Assembly (NCBI RefSeq): GCF_025949665.1
Contig: NZ_JAPDFT010000001.1
Location: 868,001-932,000, forward strand
Direction of reading: 5' to 3'
Length of the DNA: 64,000 nucleotides
Origin: Chryseobacterium viscerum
GTDB taxonomy: Bacteria; Bacteroidota; Bacteroidia; Flavobacteriales; Weeksellaceae
Under the pieces are notes generated by a model. That model saw nothing but the letters and a program-made list of their open reading frames with translations. It was not told the origin of the DNA and did not search any database. Within the stretch, counting starts at the first letter, position 1. Each line of letters opens with the position of its first letter. Both the position numbers and the translations under genes were made by a program. Below are positions 42,429 to 52,314 of this stretch, in pieces.

Positions 42429-43277
42429 TCCCGTGTTTTTTAAGTTAACATTGTTTGTAATGATAAATCATGGTTAAATCTGATTATCTGGTGATAGATC
42501 TCTGAGAATCAAATTGGTTTATATTGTAAAATGTTTCAAAACTATTCAAAATAATATTCTTTGTGGAAAAAAAATATTGTATTTCATATGCATGAAAATT
42601 TGTACATATTAACTTGATTTTAAATATTTTAAAAGTAGCTGAAGAATATCCGCCGAATGAATGTAATTGAATAAAAATTTCATAGTTATTGTTTTTTAGC
42701 CAGGATTTGACTGATTCATAAAATCTGACAAATTTAACACTTTTTAACATATGTATCCGAATATGACTTTGATTTAATACAAAAATATTTCTTTGAAGCG
42801 ACAGAACCTGTCGTGTTATTTAAAATTGTACACGTTTTCATATGATTAATCCTTACACATCATTGTTAGATGCAGCAATGATAATAAAGATTTCGATCTT
42901 TTGTTTACGGAAAAGCGTAATGTTCTGAAAGCCTGTTCAGACCATACTTTCTAACCACTCAAAAATATTTCCAGCCATTATCACATGTCGCTCCAGGTAC
43001 TTATAAAAGTGTCTGTTGATATTTCGTAAGTATCAATAGCGGACTTAATAAGCCCCTGAAACACGTGGTTGATATATCGGAAACCGGTTTTGAAATAGCG
43101 ATAACAAGTTGATCAAGTGTTTACAGGGAGTTTAGAATAAGTTGGAGACACTTCACCAATAACCTGCAGGCAGTTTTTAAATAATAACACCCCCTTAGGG
43201 AAGGGGGTATTGATACTTATATAAATAGGTGTTTGAACTTCAGAACCGATTATTAATACTTGTTTAACCAATTGTTA
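42429..43277. other. 849-bp intergenic region upstream of the RHS operon
   Basis: No convincing gene; an 88-codon minus-strand frame at 42484-42750 has no family features. A box TAGTTTTG on the minus strand (42537-42544) fits TAnnTTTG and would start transcription about 100 bases before the T9SS gene, but a -33 element is missing. A terminator lies at 43189-43208. Confidence 0.4.
43188..43212 (-). terminator. Terminator of the 165-residue gene
   Basis: ACCCCCTT (43189-43196) and AAGGGGGT (43201-43208) with a 4-base loop. On the minus strand a T-rich run follows (GTTATTATTT). Confidence 0.65.
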
Positions 43278-43775
43278 TCAGTTCTTTACGTCATCAGAGG
43301 GAGTTGGCGGAGGGGTTGAAGTCCCTGTTGTCACAAAAAACTGTTTCAGATCTTCATAAATAACATTGGTACCCGGAACATTTTCTCCTGAAAGGAATTT
43401 CATGTTTCTATAGAAGGTGATAGCGTTGTGGTAGTTATCGTGATCCAGTAAAACTTTAGTATCAGACAGCTGCTCAGTTAATGAGCTCATGATTTGCAGG
43501 CGCTGTTCTACCTGTTCTCTTCCCAGATAATCCTTATCGAATTCTGCTTTATCTAAAAAGTTCGGAACATACTGGGGATATTGCTCCATGTAGATTTTAG
43601 CTTTGTTGACGAAGAGTTTGTTTTGCTCTGCAATACTTCCGTATTGTTGCCTTTCTTCCGGAGTAAGGTTGATGGTTTTTCCTGATAGCACCGTTTCAAT
43701 AGTATGCAATGCCTGATCGAGGTTATTAAGTTCTTCTGCAGTAAAACTTATACTGATTAAATTGTCTAATGCCAT
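43278..43775 (-). CDS. Hypothetical helical protein with Pro-rich tail
   Basis: 165 residues from ATG 43775 (MALDNLISISF); the frame is open to 43805, but the ATG is preferred. Mostly helical (AEELNNLDQALHTIETVLSG, EQRLQIMSSLTEQLSDTKVL), ending in GTSTPPPTPSDDVKN. No signal peptide, no membrane span, no family recognised. Followed by its own terminator, so it is a single-gene unit. Confidence 0.65.
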   Translation of the reverse strand: MALDNLISISFTAEELNNLDQALHTIETVLSGKTINLTPEERQQYGSIAEQNKLFVNKAKIYMEQYPQYVPNFLDKAEFDKDYLGREQVEQRLQIMSSLTEQLSDTKVLLDHDNYHNAITFYRNMKFLSGENVPGTNVIYEDLKQFFVTTGTSTPPPTPSDDVKN

Positions 43776-44047
43776 AATTTTGTGTTTTTGGGTTTGTCTT
43801 ATCAAATATAAGAAGCGTAAAGCATAGAAAAAGTGGCTGTTGTAAAGTTTTCAGACCGTGTTCATCAGAAAATAAAAACAGGATAATAAGGTTTATTTTT
43901 TCTGAATTTTTGAAGAAAAAAAAGAGTGTGTAATGAAGGAAATGATGAAATAGGAGAGGAGGATACTTTTAGAGCTCATTATGTTGTTTTTTAGGAAGCG
44001 TTTTTATTAATGTTTTTTTATTTAAACCTCATAAATGTTGATTTATC

Positions 44048-44457
44048 ATGGAACATAACATACATCAGGGTACAATGTGAAACGATTTAGGGAAATGCTG
44101 TGCATCAAGCAGGAGGCATTGGCTCTTGACCTTGGGGACGACTAGAACCAGAAGAAAGTTTCTCTGCTGGAACAGAAAGAAATTATTGAAGACCTCTTAC
44201 TGAAAAGAATCTCTGAAGTATTGAAAATTCCAGTGGAAGCGTTTCAGAATTTTGATGAGGAACAGGCGGTGAATATTATTTCTAATACGTTCAATAATGA
44301 TTCTTTTCTGAACACAGGGCATACACCTACTTTTAATGTCAATCCTATTGATGAAATAAAGAAGTTGCATGAAGAAAAAATGGAACTTTATGAAAGGATG
44401 TTGAAGGAGAAGGATGAGATGATAGGGAGACTGGAGAGGTTGATTGACAATAAGTAG
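44048..44457 (+). pseudogene. Broken XRE-family transcriptional regulator
   Basis: From ATG 44048 the reading gives MEHNIHQGT, then stops; from 44077, in another frame, it continues VKRFREMLCIKQEALALDLG, D, D, stop (TAG at 44143-44145), then NQKKVSLLEQKEIIEDLLLK to the end NVNPIDEIKKLHEEK...LERLIDNK. The pieces join into one flavobacterial XRE protein if one base is added near 44073 and TAG is read as Trp (TGG). Two independent lesions show that it is dead. The visible 78-codon frame (44221-44457) is only its C-terminal part, with a coiled-coil end. Confidence 0.75.
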
Positions 44458-44476
44458 TTTAAGATATTATAAATGA

Positions 44477-44504
44477 AAAGCTCAACATTTCTGTTGAGCT
44501 TTTT
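44477..44504. terminator. Bidirectional terminator between the XRE remnant and hsdS
   Basis: AAAAGCTCAACA (44477-44488) and TGTTGAGCTTTT (44492-44503), a perfect 12-bp stem with a 3-base loop and flanking A/T runs. Confidence 0.85.
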
Positions 44505-44510
44505 GTATTG

Positions 44511-45713
44511 TTAATCTGCTATTTTTACTTGTCCGTTCATTAGCATTGGTAGTAGCCAATCACGTAAAGAGGAAAGTTCTTGGTTTTGTTTTAGATTAGA
44601 TTGTCTTTTCTTTTCTAAATCTGTGGCAAAAACATTAAATTTCTTTACTAATTTTTCATCTGGTTTAACGACATGATAAGAATCCATAAATGAATCAAAT
44701 TGGAAATTTTTAATACCACTAGTTTTTCCCTCATATCCAAAGAATACTCCTGCATCATATAACCTTTGCCATTCTTGCTGAAAGTTATATGCATAAGTTT
44801 CGTCCTTTAATGTAATGGCTTTGCAAAAATTAGAACAAACTATATTAGTATCAAAACGCTCAAAAGACTCTTTTGTAAGTAAAGCTATCCGAGCTGTAGA
44901 TTGAGTGGGACTTCCTCCTGAAATTTCTATAATAAAATCATTTGGTTGTAATTTTTTTGATAGATTATTTTTTAGAATAAATCGTTGGGGAGCTTTTATA
45001 TCTCCTTTTCCATTTAAGCCATTAATATCTGCTCCTCTTACACAAAAAACTCTTTCTGTGTAATTTCCTTCAATTTTATCTTTACCCCAATCTCCTGTTT
45101 TGGTTTTTTCTATCCAGTCATTAAAAACAGTAACATCCCATCCTTTTGGAGTTTTCCTTTTCAAAACCTCATTATAGACCATTTTACCACCTGAAGATTT
45201 ATAAGGCTTGCTTTCTTCATTAGGAAAATCAAACTGTACAAACCAGTAGTCATATAGTGTTTTGGCCATTTGCTCTAGTTCTGCATTGATGCTGTTGTTG
45301 AGCTCTATTTTATCATCTAATGCAGATAAAACAGACGCGATTTTTTGTTGAATGAAAAGCTCTTTAGGAAAATTTATACTTAGGTTATATAGAATACTTT
45401 GTGTTAACAAAGGTTGGCTTGATCCAATTTGTTTACTATTTAAATCAATAGATTTTACTAGATAGTAGTTAAAGTCATTACATCCATTAATTGGCAAGCC
45501 AGCTAGCGCATTATCCGAAACCCAACATTTTCCAGAATGTTTATGTACACTGCCACAATTAGCACCTACACGACCAATTATAATAATATTCTCATAATTA
45601 TACTCATTGGAATAACCAATTATTCCATTTCCACCAAAAATTGGATATTTTAAACCATTTCGCTTAGCTATTTTTCCATTTTTAATTTCAATAACACTTT
45701 TCAAACTATTCAT
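44511..45713 (-). CDS. hsdS: Type I restriction-modification specificity subunit
   Basis: 400 residues with two target-recognition domains, each followed by a conserved helical spacer: the first (about 1-120, PIFGGNGIIGYSNEYNYENI) with SVLSALDDKIELNNSINAEL, the second (about 190-350, CVRGADINGLNGKGDIKAPQ) with DLEKKRQSNLKQNQELSSLR and DWLLPMLMNGQVKIAD. HsdS binds the split DNA target and joins two HsdM and two HsdR subunits. It overlaps hsdM by 8 bases. No truncation is seen, and there is no invertase or second hsdS copy near, so no sign of phase variation. Confidence 0.9.
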   Translation of the reverse strand: MNSLKSVIEIKNGKIAKRNGLKYPIFGGNGIIGYSNEYNYENIIIIGRVGANCGSVHKHSGKCWVSDNALAGLPINGCNDFNYYLVKSIDLNSKQIGSSQPLLTQSILYNLSINFPKELFIQQKIASVLSALDDKIELNNSINAELEQMAKTLYDYWFVQFDFPNEESKPYKSSGGKMVYNEVLKRKTPKGWDVTVFNDWIEKTKTGDWGKDKIEGNYTERVFCVRGADINGLNGKGDIKAPQRFILKNNLSKKLQPNDFIIEISGGSPTQSTARIALLTKESFERFDTNIVCSNFCKAITLKDETYAYNFQQEWQRLYDAGVFFGYEGKTSGIKNFQFDSFMDSYHVVKPDEKLVKKFNVFATDLEKKRQSNLKQNQELSSLRDWLLPMLMNGQVKIAD

Positions 45714-47301
45714 ACCTCAATCCTTTTAATTGTTTCTGAATTTCAGTATCCAAAAGATTTCCTTCAGAAAATAAAATATTCAAACGTTCTTCAAAACTTT
45801 GCATTTTATTCTTGAATTCATCAGCGGTAATATCCTTATATTCTATTTTAACTTCAAAATACTGCCCAGCAGAAAAAGAATAATTCTTTTCTTTTATCTG
45901 TTCTTTGGTTACTATTATTGAAAGGTCTTCTACGGCTTCTTTATTGTTAAATGTCCCTACAATTTGAGTTTCTTCCTCACGGGTTAACACAGTACGTTGG
46001 TTTTTGCCCTCTTTTACAGTTTCACCGAGCTTGCTGGCATCCATAAGGACAATATGTTTGCTGTCGGCTTTTTTATCTATAAATAATACTGATACGTTGG
46101 TACCTGTGCTTGCAAAAATATTGCTAGGCATACTTACCACACCTCGTAACCAGCCTTTGTCTATTAATCGCTCACGTATTTTCTTTTCTATGCCACTTTG
46201 TGCTGTAATAAATCCGGTAGGTACTACAATGGCTGCCTTTCCTTTATCATTCAGGCTGTGCATAATATGTTGTATAAACAACAGATAGATAGCCATTGAT
46301 TCCTTTTTTGTTTTTGGTACATTAGGGATACCTGCAAAAAAACGTTCTTTAAAATTATCCTTTTCTAAATCATCTCTGAAATCTGAAAAATCGAGTTTAA
46401 AAGGTGGGTTAGATACAATATAATCAAACTTTTGCTTCTCCAGATAAAATGGTTGGGAAATAGTATTGGTTTTAATTACATTAGGGATACTATGTATGAG
46501 ATCATTGAGAATTAGATTCAATCGTAACATAGTACTGGATTTCTGAGAAATATCTTCAGAATAAATAGTACATCTATTCTCTCCAATTTTATGAGCCAAA
46601 GACATTAATAAGGAACCTGAACCTACGCTTGGATCATAACATTTTGCTTGCTTTACAGGCTCCGGAACCAAAATATTGGCAATAATACGGGAAACAGCAT
46701 TTGGTGTGTAATATTCAGCATATTTACCTCCGGAATCAGAATTGTAATCTTTGATTAAGTATTCAAAAATATCTTTAAAGAAATCATATTTTTCACTGAA
46801 ATAATCTTCAAAACTTTCTTCAAAGTTAAATTCAAACAATTTGTTAATTAATGCTCTACAAAAATTATCACGCTCTGAACGGTCAGTGATAAACTCGCTT
46901 AAATCATTAAAAAGTAAATCCTTAGCTCCGGAATATGATTTTATGGAATATATATCTGCATTCTCTATACTAATACCTCTTAATGTTTCATCAAATGTTT
47001 TAGCAAAATCATCACTATTTTGATTATTATGTAAATGTGCAATTAACTGATGGGGTTTTAATCTAGCAACATTTTCATCTAACAAATCAACTAATAGTTC
47101 AGAATCAATATCTTTACCTAGTTCTTGTTGCTTTTTTTTTAGTTCGTAATGGAACTTATCATTTATAAATTTATATAAAAACATCTGTGATATGATCTTG
47201 AACTCGTTACCGTCATTTCCAAGACCAAAGTTAGCACAGACACTTTTTAGGTTGTCAATTAGTTGTTCGGTTTTAGCTTTGTATGTTATATCCTGCGTCA
47301 T
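45706..47301 (-). CDS. hsdM: Type I restriction-modification DNA methyltransferase subunit
   Basis: 531 residues. N-terminal helical domain (about 1-170). The methyltransferase fold has motif I DPSVGSGSLLMSLAH (about 223-237), the catalytic motif IV NPPF (298-301, in DYIVSNPPFKLDF) and GKAAIVVPTGFI. NPPF places it in the N6-adenine class. It modifies the host target to protect it and forms the core of the restriction complex. Two bases separate it from hsdR, and it overlaps hsdS by 8, so the three genes form a tight operon. Confidence 0.93.
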   Translation of the reverse strand: MTQDITYKAKTEQLIDNLKSVCANFGLGNDGNEFKIISQMFLYKFINDKFHYELKKKQQELGKDIDSELLVDLLDENVARLKPHQLIAHLHNNQNSDDFAKTFDETLRGISIENADIYSIKSYSGAKDLLFNDLSEFITDRSERDNFCRALINKLFEFNFEESFEDYFSEKYDFFKDIFEYLIKDYNSDSGGKYAEYYTPNAVSRIIANILVPEPVKQAKCYDPSVGSGSLLMSLAHKIGENRCTIYSEDISQKSSTMLRLNLILNDLIHSIPNVIKTNTISQPFYLEKQKFDYIVSNPPFKLDFSDFRDDLEKDNFKERFFAGIPNVPKTKKESMAIYLLFIQHIMHSLNDKGKAAIVVPTGFITAQSGIEKKIRERLIDKGWLRGVVSMPSNIFASTGTNVSVLFIDKKADSKHIVLMDASKLGETVKEGKNQRTVLTREEETQIVGTFNNKEAVEDLSIIVTKEQIKEKNYSFSAGQYFEVKIEYKDITADEFKNKMQSFEERLNILFSEGNLLDTEIQKQLKGLRYE

Positions 47302-47303
47302 TT

Positions 47304-50300
47304 TTATATTCTGTTGTTATACAGCTGAAAATATTCTTTTCCAATAAGGTTACTGATATTTTGCCTGGTATCAGTGTCTAAATTTAATTTTTCTTCTATT
47401 ACGAATTTTTGAGCAACCAATCGAACCAAATAACGTTCGAATAGCGCTTCATTATTTAAATAATCCTCCTGTCCTTCAAGTCTGGTATCTACTTCATTTT
47501 TTACCTGCATTAGTGCCCTGTGAAGTTGTATTTCTTTAGCATTAAGCTTACTTTTTTCGGTCAGGCGTTTGTGGATGCGGACGTATTTTTCATCGTTGTT
47601 GTACTTGGCTTTCAATAATGCATTTTTACGGTTCAGCTCTTTGGCTTCATCATATATTTTACGAAGCAAAGGTAAGTTTTCTACCATTTCAGCTTGCGTT
47701 GTTTCGGTGAGATTTTTTTTCTTGAAAATACGTTCCAGTTCTTCTCTTAAACTTACAAAAACTGGATCGTTCTGGTCAAAATTATTTTGCAGGGCTTCAC
47801 GTGTTTTGCGAAGCTGATCTTTCAGTTCATCTGCCAGTTTTAGTTCTTCTTCTCCTACTTTAATAAATTGGAAAACAATATCCTCCAATGCAATATTCAA
47901 AAGATTTTGAGTTTCTTCAGCATTAGCAAGATTTTCAAGAAGATTGAGATTATCCAAACGATTTTGTGCTTCAATTAATAAGCGGTTTAGAATTTCAAAG
48001 TCTATGAGTTCTCCCAGTCCCTGTAAATCTTGCAATGCTATCAGGTTTTTTAATTCTTTTGCAGTGCGTAAGGCTTTTACCAACTGTAACAATTCTTTTT
48101 TATCAGTCAGCTGAGCTATTTGCTGTGAGAATATTTCCCTGTTTTCAGTATCATAATGGAAAAGAGTTTCTTTGATCTTGTCAATCTCCTCTCTGATTTC
48201 TTCTTCTGATTTGAACAAGTTAGAATACATTTCCATTTCATCACCAAGCTCGTCTTGCAATTCTTTAAAATACAGTTGATTGGTACGGTCAAAAGCTTTG
48301 GATATGTCAGCAAAATCTACTACATACCCATATTGATAGTTTTTGTACGGACGGTTTACTCTGGTCAATGTCTGCAACAAATTGTGATCCTGAATAACAC
48401 GTGCCAAATAAAGCTTTTTTAATCGTTTGGCATCAAAACCTGTTAATAGCATATTGTATACAAAAAGAATATCTATCTTTCCTCCTTTGTAGGCTTTTAT
48501 CAGTTCCTTACGAGTGGATTTATCATTTTCATCATGCAGAATTAATGCAGCGGTTAATTTGTCTTTTTTACGCTTACCATAAGGAGCAGATGCTTCCGCA
48601 ACTAATGGTAGTTTATCTGCATCTGTTTCTTGTTCGCCATACTGTTCTTCAAATAGCTGGAACAACATTTTAGCTTGTTTGGAAGAATCGCAAACAACCA
48701 TTCCTCCCAAAGATTCATCTTTCCAGCGATCTCTAAATTCTATGAGATCTTTAGTTATATAATTAAGTAATCCTTGTGCAAATGGTCTTTCGGCATATAC
48801 ATCTGATATTTTGATGTCTCCTTTCAGCAATTTGATCTGCTCCATTACTTCCTTCATCTCCATCTTAAAGCTTCCTTCGATTTCTTCACGAATCAAACGT
48901 AAGGTGTAGCCGTCTGCAATGGAACGGTTGTAATAGTATTTGTGAATATAGTTTCCAAAGAGTAGCTTAGAATCATATTCCTTTGTAACTTCTCTTAGCA
49001 ATGGAGTTCCTGTTAATGCTATAATTACAGAATTTCTGTCAGAATTGATAAGATTGGCAAGGTAGTTACCTTTTGGATTGTAACTTCTATGAGCTTCATC
49101 CAAGAAATAGACACGTTGAGTATTGATATCATAATCCGGTAGTTTAATAATCGTTGAATCTTCACTAAACTTCTGAATATTGACTACTGTAATTTCAGCT
49201 TGTCCACCATCATTATGAATAGCGCCTACAACCTGTAAATCTTTAATAAATTCCTGTCGGGAATTAACTTGATTAACTTTTAATCCACGATTAGAAAATT
49301 CTGTAGAAGCCTGAATCAATAGATCAATTCTATCCACAATAAAATAGAACTTTGGAATCGTATTTTGTTTCTGGTAATAATCAGTAAGATGTTTAACATT
49401 AAAAAAAGCTAATGCTGTTTTTCCTGAACCTTGTGTGTGCCAGATAATTCCCTTGTTTTTTCCTTCACTTAATTTTTGAGTAATAGCCATAGTCGCAAAA
49501 ATCTGCGGATAACGCATAATATGTTTTTGCAAACCGCTCTCTTCTTCTACATAAGCAATGGCATAGCGCAATATAAAAGCCAGACGTTCCCTGCTGAATA
49601 AAGAAGTAAGTATGCGGTGTGTTGGCGTATAAGGTTCCTTATTAACTTTAAACTCGGGGCTATGTTTTATAACTAATAAATTGTTGTCTTTTAGAATGCT
49701 ATTTTCTTCAGAATCTGAAATTATTCCAAATTTTTGTTTAACCGGAAATTCTTCATCTTCACGGAAATAGTTGAAATGCAGATCAGCATAAGCTGCTGTT
49801 GCATAAAAAGCTCCGAAAACAGGTTCTACAATACCATCTTCATATTCCATGTTATTGGAAAAGACCATCAATTGAGTAATGTTGGCAAAACGTCGGAAAT
49901 GCTTGTTTTTAAAGCGGGTATTTATACGGGTTCTTTCATCAAGTACACCTTGTTTGTTATGTGGTTTTTTTACTTCAACAAAAGCCAGTGGTATACCGTT
50001 TATTAAAATCGTAATATCAGGTCTGAATTCTTCGTCTCCATTTTTAGCTGTTAATTCAGCTGTTACATGAAAACTATTGTTGTTGAAGTTCTTGAAGTCT
50101 ATCAGCTTAATGCCAGAGTTAGCAGTAAGTCTTTGAAAAAACTTTCTTCCTAAATCATCATAATCTAATTCTAAAATAATTTCATCTAATATACGTAAGA
50201 TATCTTCTTTGGATACATCTGGATTAATACGCAAGAGACTTTCAACAAAAATATCTTCGAAAATATTAGTTTCATCTCTACGATTCTGTTCCGAAAATGG

Positions 50301-50375
50301 AATATACTTGTAGCCCAACTTCATAAGATGAAGAAGGGCTGGAATTTTAACTCTGGAATTTTCGTTAAATGCCAT
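47304..50375 (-). CDS. hsdR: Type I restriction enzyme motor/nuclease subunit
   Basis: 1023 residues, normal for HsdR. Nuclease part: Asp120 in RPDITILING and E134-x-K136 in AFVEVKKPH (PD-ExK type). Motor: Walker A WHTQGSGKTALAFF (GSGKT at 316-320), Walker B LDEAHRSYNPKGNY near 430, and later helicase motifs including TGFDAKRLKKLYLARVIQDH and LLQTLTRVNRPYK. A long coiled-coil C-terminal part binds HsdM/HsdS. It cuts unmodified DNA far from the target site after translocation. First gene of the operon, with a -7 box at 50408-50415. Confidence 0.94.
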   Translation of the reverse strand: MAFNENSRVKIPALLHLMKLGYKYIPFSEQNRRDETNIFEDIFVESLLRINPDVSKEDILRILDEIILELDYDDLGRKFFQRLTANSGIKLIDFKNFNNNSFHVTAELTAKNGDEEFRPDITILINGIPLAFVEVKKPHNKQGVLDERTRINTRFKNKHFRRFANITQLMVFSNNMEYEDGIVEPVFGAFYATAAYADLHFNYFREDEEFPVKQKFGIISDSEENSILKDNNLLVIKHSPEFKVNKEPYTPTHRILTSLFSRERLAFILRYAIAYVEEESGLQKHIMRYPQIFATMAITQKLSEGKNKGIIWHTQGSGKTALAFFNVKHLTDYYQKQNTIPKFYFIVDRIDLLIQASTEFSNRGLKVNQVNSRQEFIKDLQVVGAIHNDGGQAEITVVNIQKFSEDSTIIKLPDYDINTQRVYFLDEAHRSYNPKGNYLANLINSDRNSVIIALTGTPLLREVTKEYDSKLLFGNYIHKYYYNRSIADGYTLRLIREEIEGSFKMEMKEVMEQIKLLKGDIKISDVYAERPFAQGLLNYITKDLIEFRDRWKDESLGGMVVCDSSKQAKMLFQLFEEQYGEQETDADKLPLVAEASAPYGKRKKDKLTAALILHDENDKSTRKELIKAYKGGKIDILFVYNMLLTGFDAKRLKKLYLARVIQDHNLLQTLTRVNRPYKNYQYGYVVDFADISKAFDRTNQLYFKELQDELGDEMEMYSNLFKSEEEIREEIDKIKETLFHYDTENREIFSQQIAQLTDKKELLQLVKALRTAKELKNLIALQDLQGLGELIDFEILNRLLIEAQNRLDNLNLLENLANAEETQNLLNIALEDIVFQFIKVGEEELKLADELKDQLRKTREALQNNFDQNDPVFVSLREELERIFKKKNLTETTQAEMVENLPLLRKIYDEAKELNRKNALLKAKYNNDEKYVRIHKRLTEKSKLNAKEIQLHRALMQVKNEVDTRLEGQEDYLNNEALFERYLVRLVAQKFVIEEKLNLDTDTRQNISNLIGKEYFQLYNNRI

Positions 50376-50407
50376 TAGGAATTTTCTCTGTTATTGGTTT
50401 AGTTCGG

Positions 50408-50415
50408 CAAAGATA
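50408..50415 (-). promoter_or_regulatory. Candidate -7 box of the hsdRMS operon
   Basis: CAAAGATA, read TATCTTTG on the minus strand, fits TAnnTTTG exactly, 33 bases before the hsdR start. A CAAA 15 bases further out is at shorter than usual spacing. Confidence 0.42.
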
Positions 50416-50518
50416 AGATTCCGAGCTCCTCAAACGAAGAAATAAGACAAGTAATTTCTATTTTTCTAGTGTTAAAATTTCAATTATTTTATTATCAATA
50501 TTTAAGAACTTAGAGTAT

Positions 50519-51067
50519 TTATTGAGTGTCTAAATTAACTAAATTCACCCTCCTACACATCCACCTCCTCAACCTCCAAACCGGCAGATACACAAACACC
50601 ACAGACAAAATCCCAGCCAATACACCTACCACCACAGCCATTACCGTAGCATCCAGTTTATAATCTTTTGAAAAATTATACTGTCCTATAAAGAGTAGGG
50701 AGAGTACCAATGAACCTGTAATTAAGCCATGTAAGATGCTTAGCTTGGTCATGAGCTTTTTAATATTCAGCTGTTCGTCTACGGTAAACTCTATGGCTTC
50801 CTGGCTGGCGGCATCGGTTACTCTTTTGATGATATCAATGGTAAGGACTACTGGAAGGAAGATGGCCATTGGCAGGGTAAGACGGGCCAGGTTTTGGGTT
50901 CCTGAGAAAAAATGGGTGTAGCCTAATTCTTTGAAGCTGGCATACGCGATGATGAAATTAAAAAATACATTCGGGAGGACATAGTAAATCGTACGCTTGA
51001 TGAGAAAGCGTCTGAGGGTGGTTTTTTTTATAGGTTTTGGCTTTGGCGGCTTTATTTTCAATTTCAT
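50519..51067 (-). CDS. Small four-span membrane protein at the end of the polyketide cluster
   Basis: 182 residues. A basic Pro/Lys-rich start (KIKPPKPKPIKKT) is followed by about four membrane segments (YVLPNVFFNFIIAYASF, LTLPMAIFLPVVLTIDII, LHGLITGSLVLSLLFIG, VMAVVVGVLAGILSVVFVYL). No motif for catalysis. Its start overlaps the stop of the acyltransferase gene at 51064 by 4 bases. As the last gene of the cluster it may help to move or hold the lipid product; inference only. Confidence 0.7.
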   Translation of the reverse strand: MKLKIKPPKPKPIKKTTLRRFLIKRTIYYVLPNVFFNFIIAYASFKELGYTHFFSGTQNLARLTLPMAIFLPVVLTIDIIKRVTDAASQEAIEFTVDEQLNIKKLMTKLSILHGLITGSLVLSLLFIGQYNFSKDYKLDATVMAVVVGVLAGILSVVFVYLPVWRLRRWMCRRVNLVNLDTQ

Positions 51068-52314
51068 GAGGTGGTCAATAGCTCAATGGCTTTATCTTTT
51101 ATCTTATGGGCTTCCTCTTTGGGAAGGAAATTTTCATTGGACATGAAGGTGAAGTCCATCTGCTGGTTGTACGTACTGGCGACTAAGGTATTCGAGTTCA
51201 GCCATGGGAAAGCCACAGTAGGACTAAATACCGTTTCCAGATTGAAATTTGTGTAATCATTCGGGATATTCACCTTTCCCATATTGGATAAGGTTACATC
51301 ATGTCCGCCTTCGCTGGATCTCAGCATACGGATCATACGTTCCACAATGGGGTGCATATGTTCTCCCATCCACAGGAGTTCACGGGCTTCCAGCTTATCA
51401 ATTTTCTCAATAAGATCTCTTTTGATCTGTCTGGCATTGCTCAGAACATCTTTGCTGTCTTTTTTCAGGGAAAGTTCTACGGTTGGAGCAAAAGCAAATA
51501 AATGATCTTCTTTTATTTCCGGGATAAAATGACGTACATCTACAGGACTGATCACCTTCCCTTTGGCACGGTCTCCCTGAATATCCCTGAACGCCTGCAT
51601 CACGGAAGAACACAGCAAAGCATGGACGGAGATGCCGTTGGCCTTACATTTTTCTGTGATCAGTTTTGTATCCTCCGGCGTCATTTTCCAGTGGATGGCG
51701 TAGTTTTTTCCAAGGTTTCTCTTTTTACTTTTTCGCTGGATAGAAAAGAATATTCTGGCGAATAGCAAGTAGAGGCTAGCTTTATATTTTTTGATTCCTG
51801 TATTAAAATCCGAAGGCAGAAAATCATCTACAGATTCAAAAGCTACATAAGGAATCAGCGGGGAATGAGGATTATCCAGCAAACTCAGAAGTTCGCGCAT
51901 TAAGGTCACTCCGGTGGTTCCGTCTGAAATGCAGTGAGGCATGATCCAAAGAATTTCGGAAGTATCCTGTCCTTTTATCCAGACTACTTCGGCCAGTGGC
52001 TTTTTAGGTGTTTCAAAAAGCTGAAACCATCCTTTTTCGGATTCTTTGATCCAATCTTCATCTGTCTTTCGTTCTACAATACGAAGGGGAATAGGTTCAA
52101 TATCCTTTTGCCCCATAAAAAAAGGATAGCGTCCCTTGCTATGATCAATATTGACTCTCAGAATAGGGTGCTTCTGCTGGATTTTCACTAAGGCTGTTTT
52201 AAAATTGTCCTCAGAAACCTGTCCGTTTATTTTTGCTGTATAAATACAGTTTAAAGGTGTTTCAGGATCTACATACATGATCCTTTCCACCATCATTAAG
52301 GGTCTTTTGATCAT
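51064..52314 (-). CDS. Condensation-type acyltransferase, second of a pair
   Basis: 416 residues, of the alcohol-acetyltransferase/PapA/condensation fold. The active-site motif HxxxDG is seen as HCISDGTTG in ILWIMPHCISDGTTGVTLMR (about residues 130-149). The end NPLVASTYNQQMDFTFMSNE-like region (NTLVASTYNQQMDFTFMS) fits the usual DFG-containing last part. Such enzymes transfer an acyl group from a carrier or CoA to an alcohol or amine. It overlaps the upstream acyltransferase by 4 bases and the next membrane gene by 4, so the genes are coupled. It probably acylates the glycolipid or polyketide product. Confidence 0.8.
   Translation of the reverse strand: MIKRPLMMVERIMYVDPETPLNCIYTAKINGQVSEDNFKTALVKIQQKHPILRVNIDHSKGRYPFFMGQKDIEPIPLRIVERKTDEDWIKESEKGWFQLFETPKKPLAEVVWIKGQDTSEILWIMPHCISDGTTGVTLMRELLSLLDNPHSPLIPYVAFESVDDFLPSDFNTGIKKYKASLYLLFARIFFSIQRKSKKRNLGKNYAIHWKMTPEDTKLITEKCKANGISVHALLCSSVMQAFRDIQGDRAKGKVISPVDVRHFIPEIKEDHLFAFAPTVELSLKKDSKDVLSNARQIKRDLIEKIDKLEARELLWMGEHMHPIVERMIRMLRSSEGGHDVTLSNMGKVNIPNDYTNFNLETVFSPTVAFPWLNSNTLVASTYNQQMDFTFMSNENFLPKEEAHKIKDKAIELLTTS

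Noticed and set aside
42484..42750. 88-codon minus-strand frame upstream of the RHS operon
   Set aside because: No family features, poor start context, and it fills the likely promoter region.
44511..45713. Phase-variable or truncated hsdS
   Set aside because: Both recognition domains and both conserved helical regions are present, with no inverted repeats or second hsdS copy nearby.
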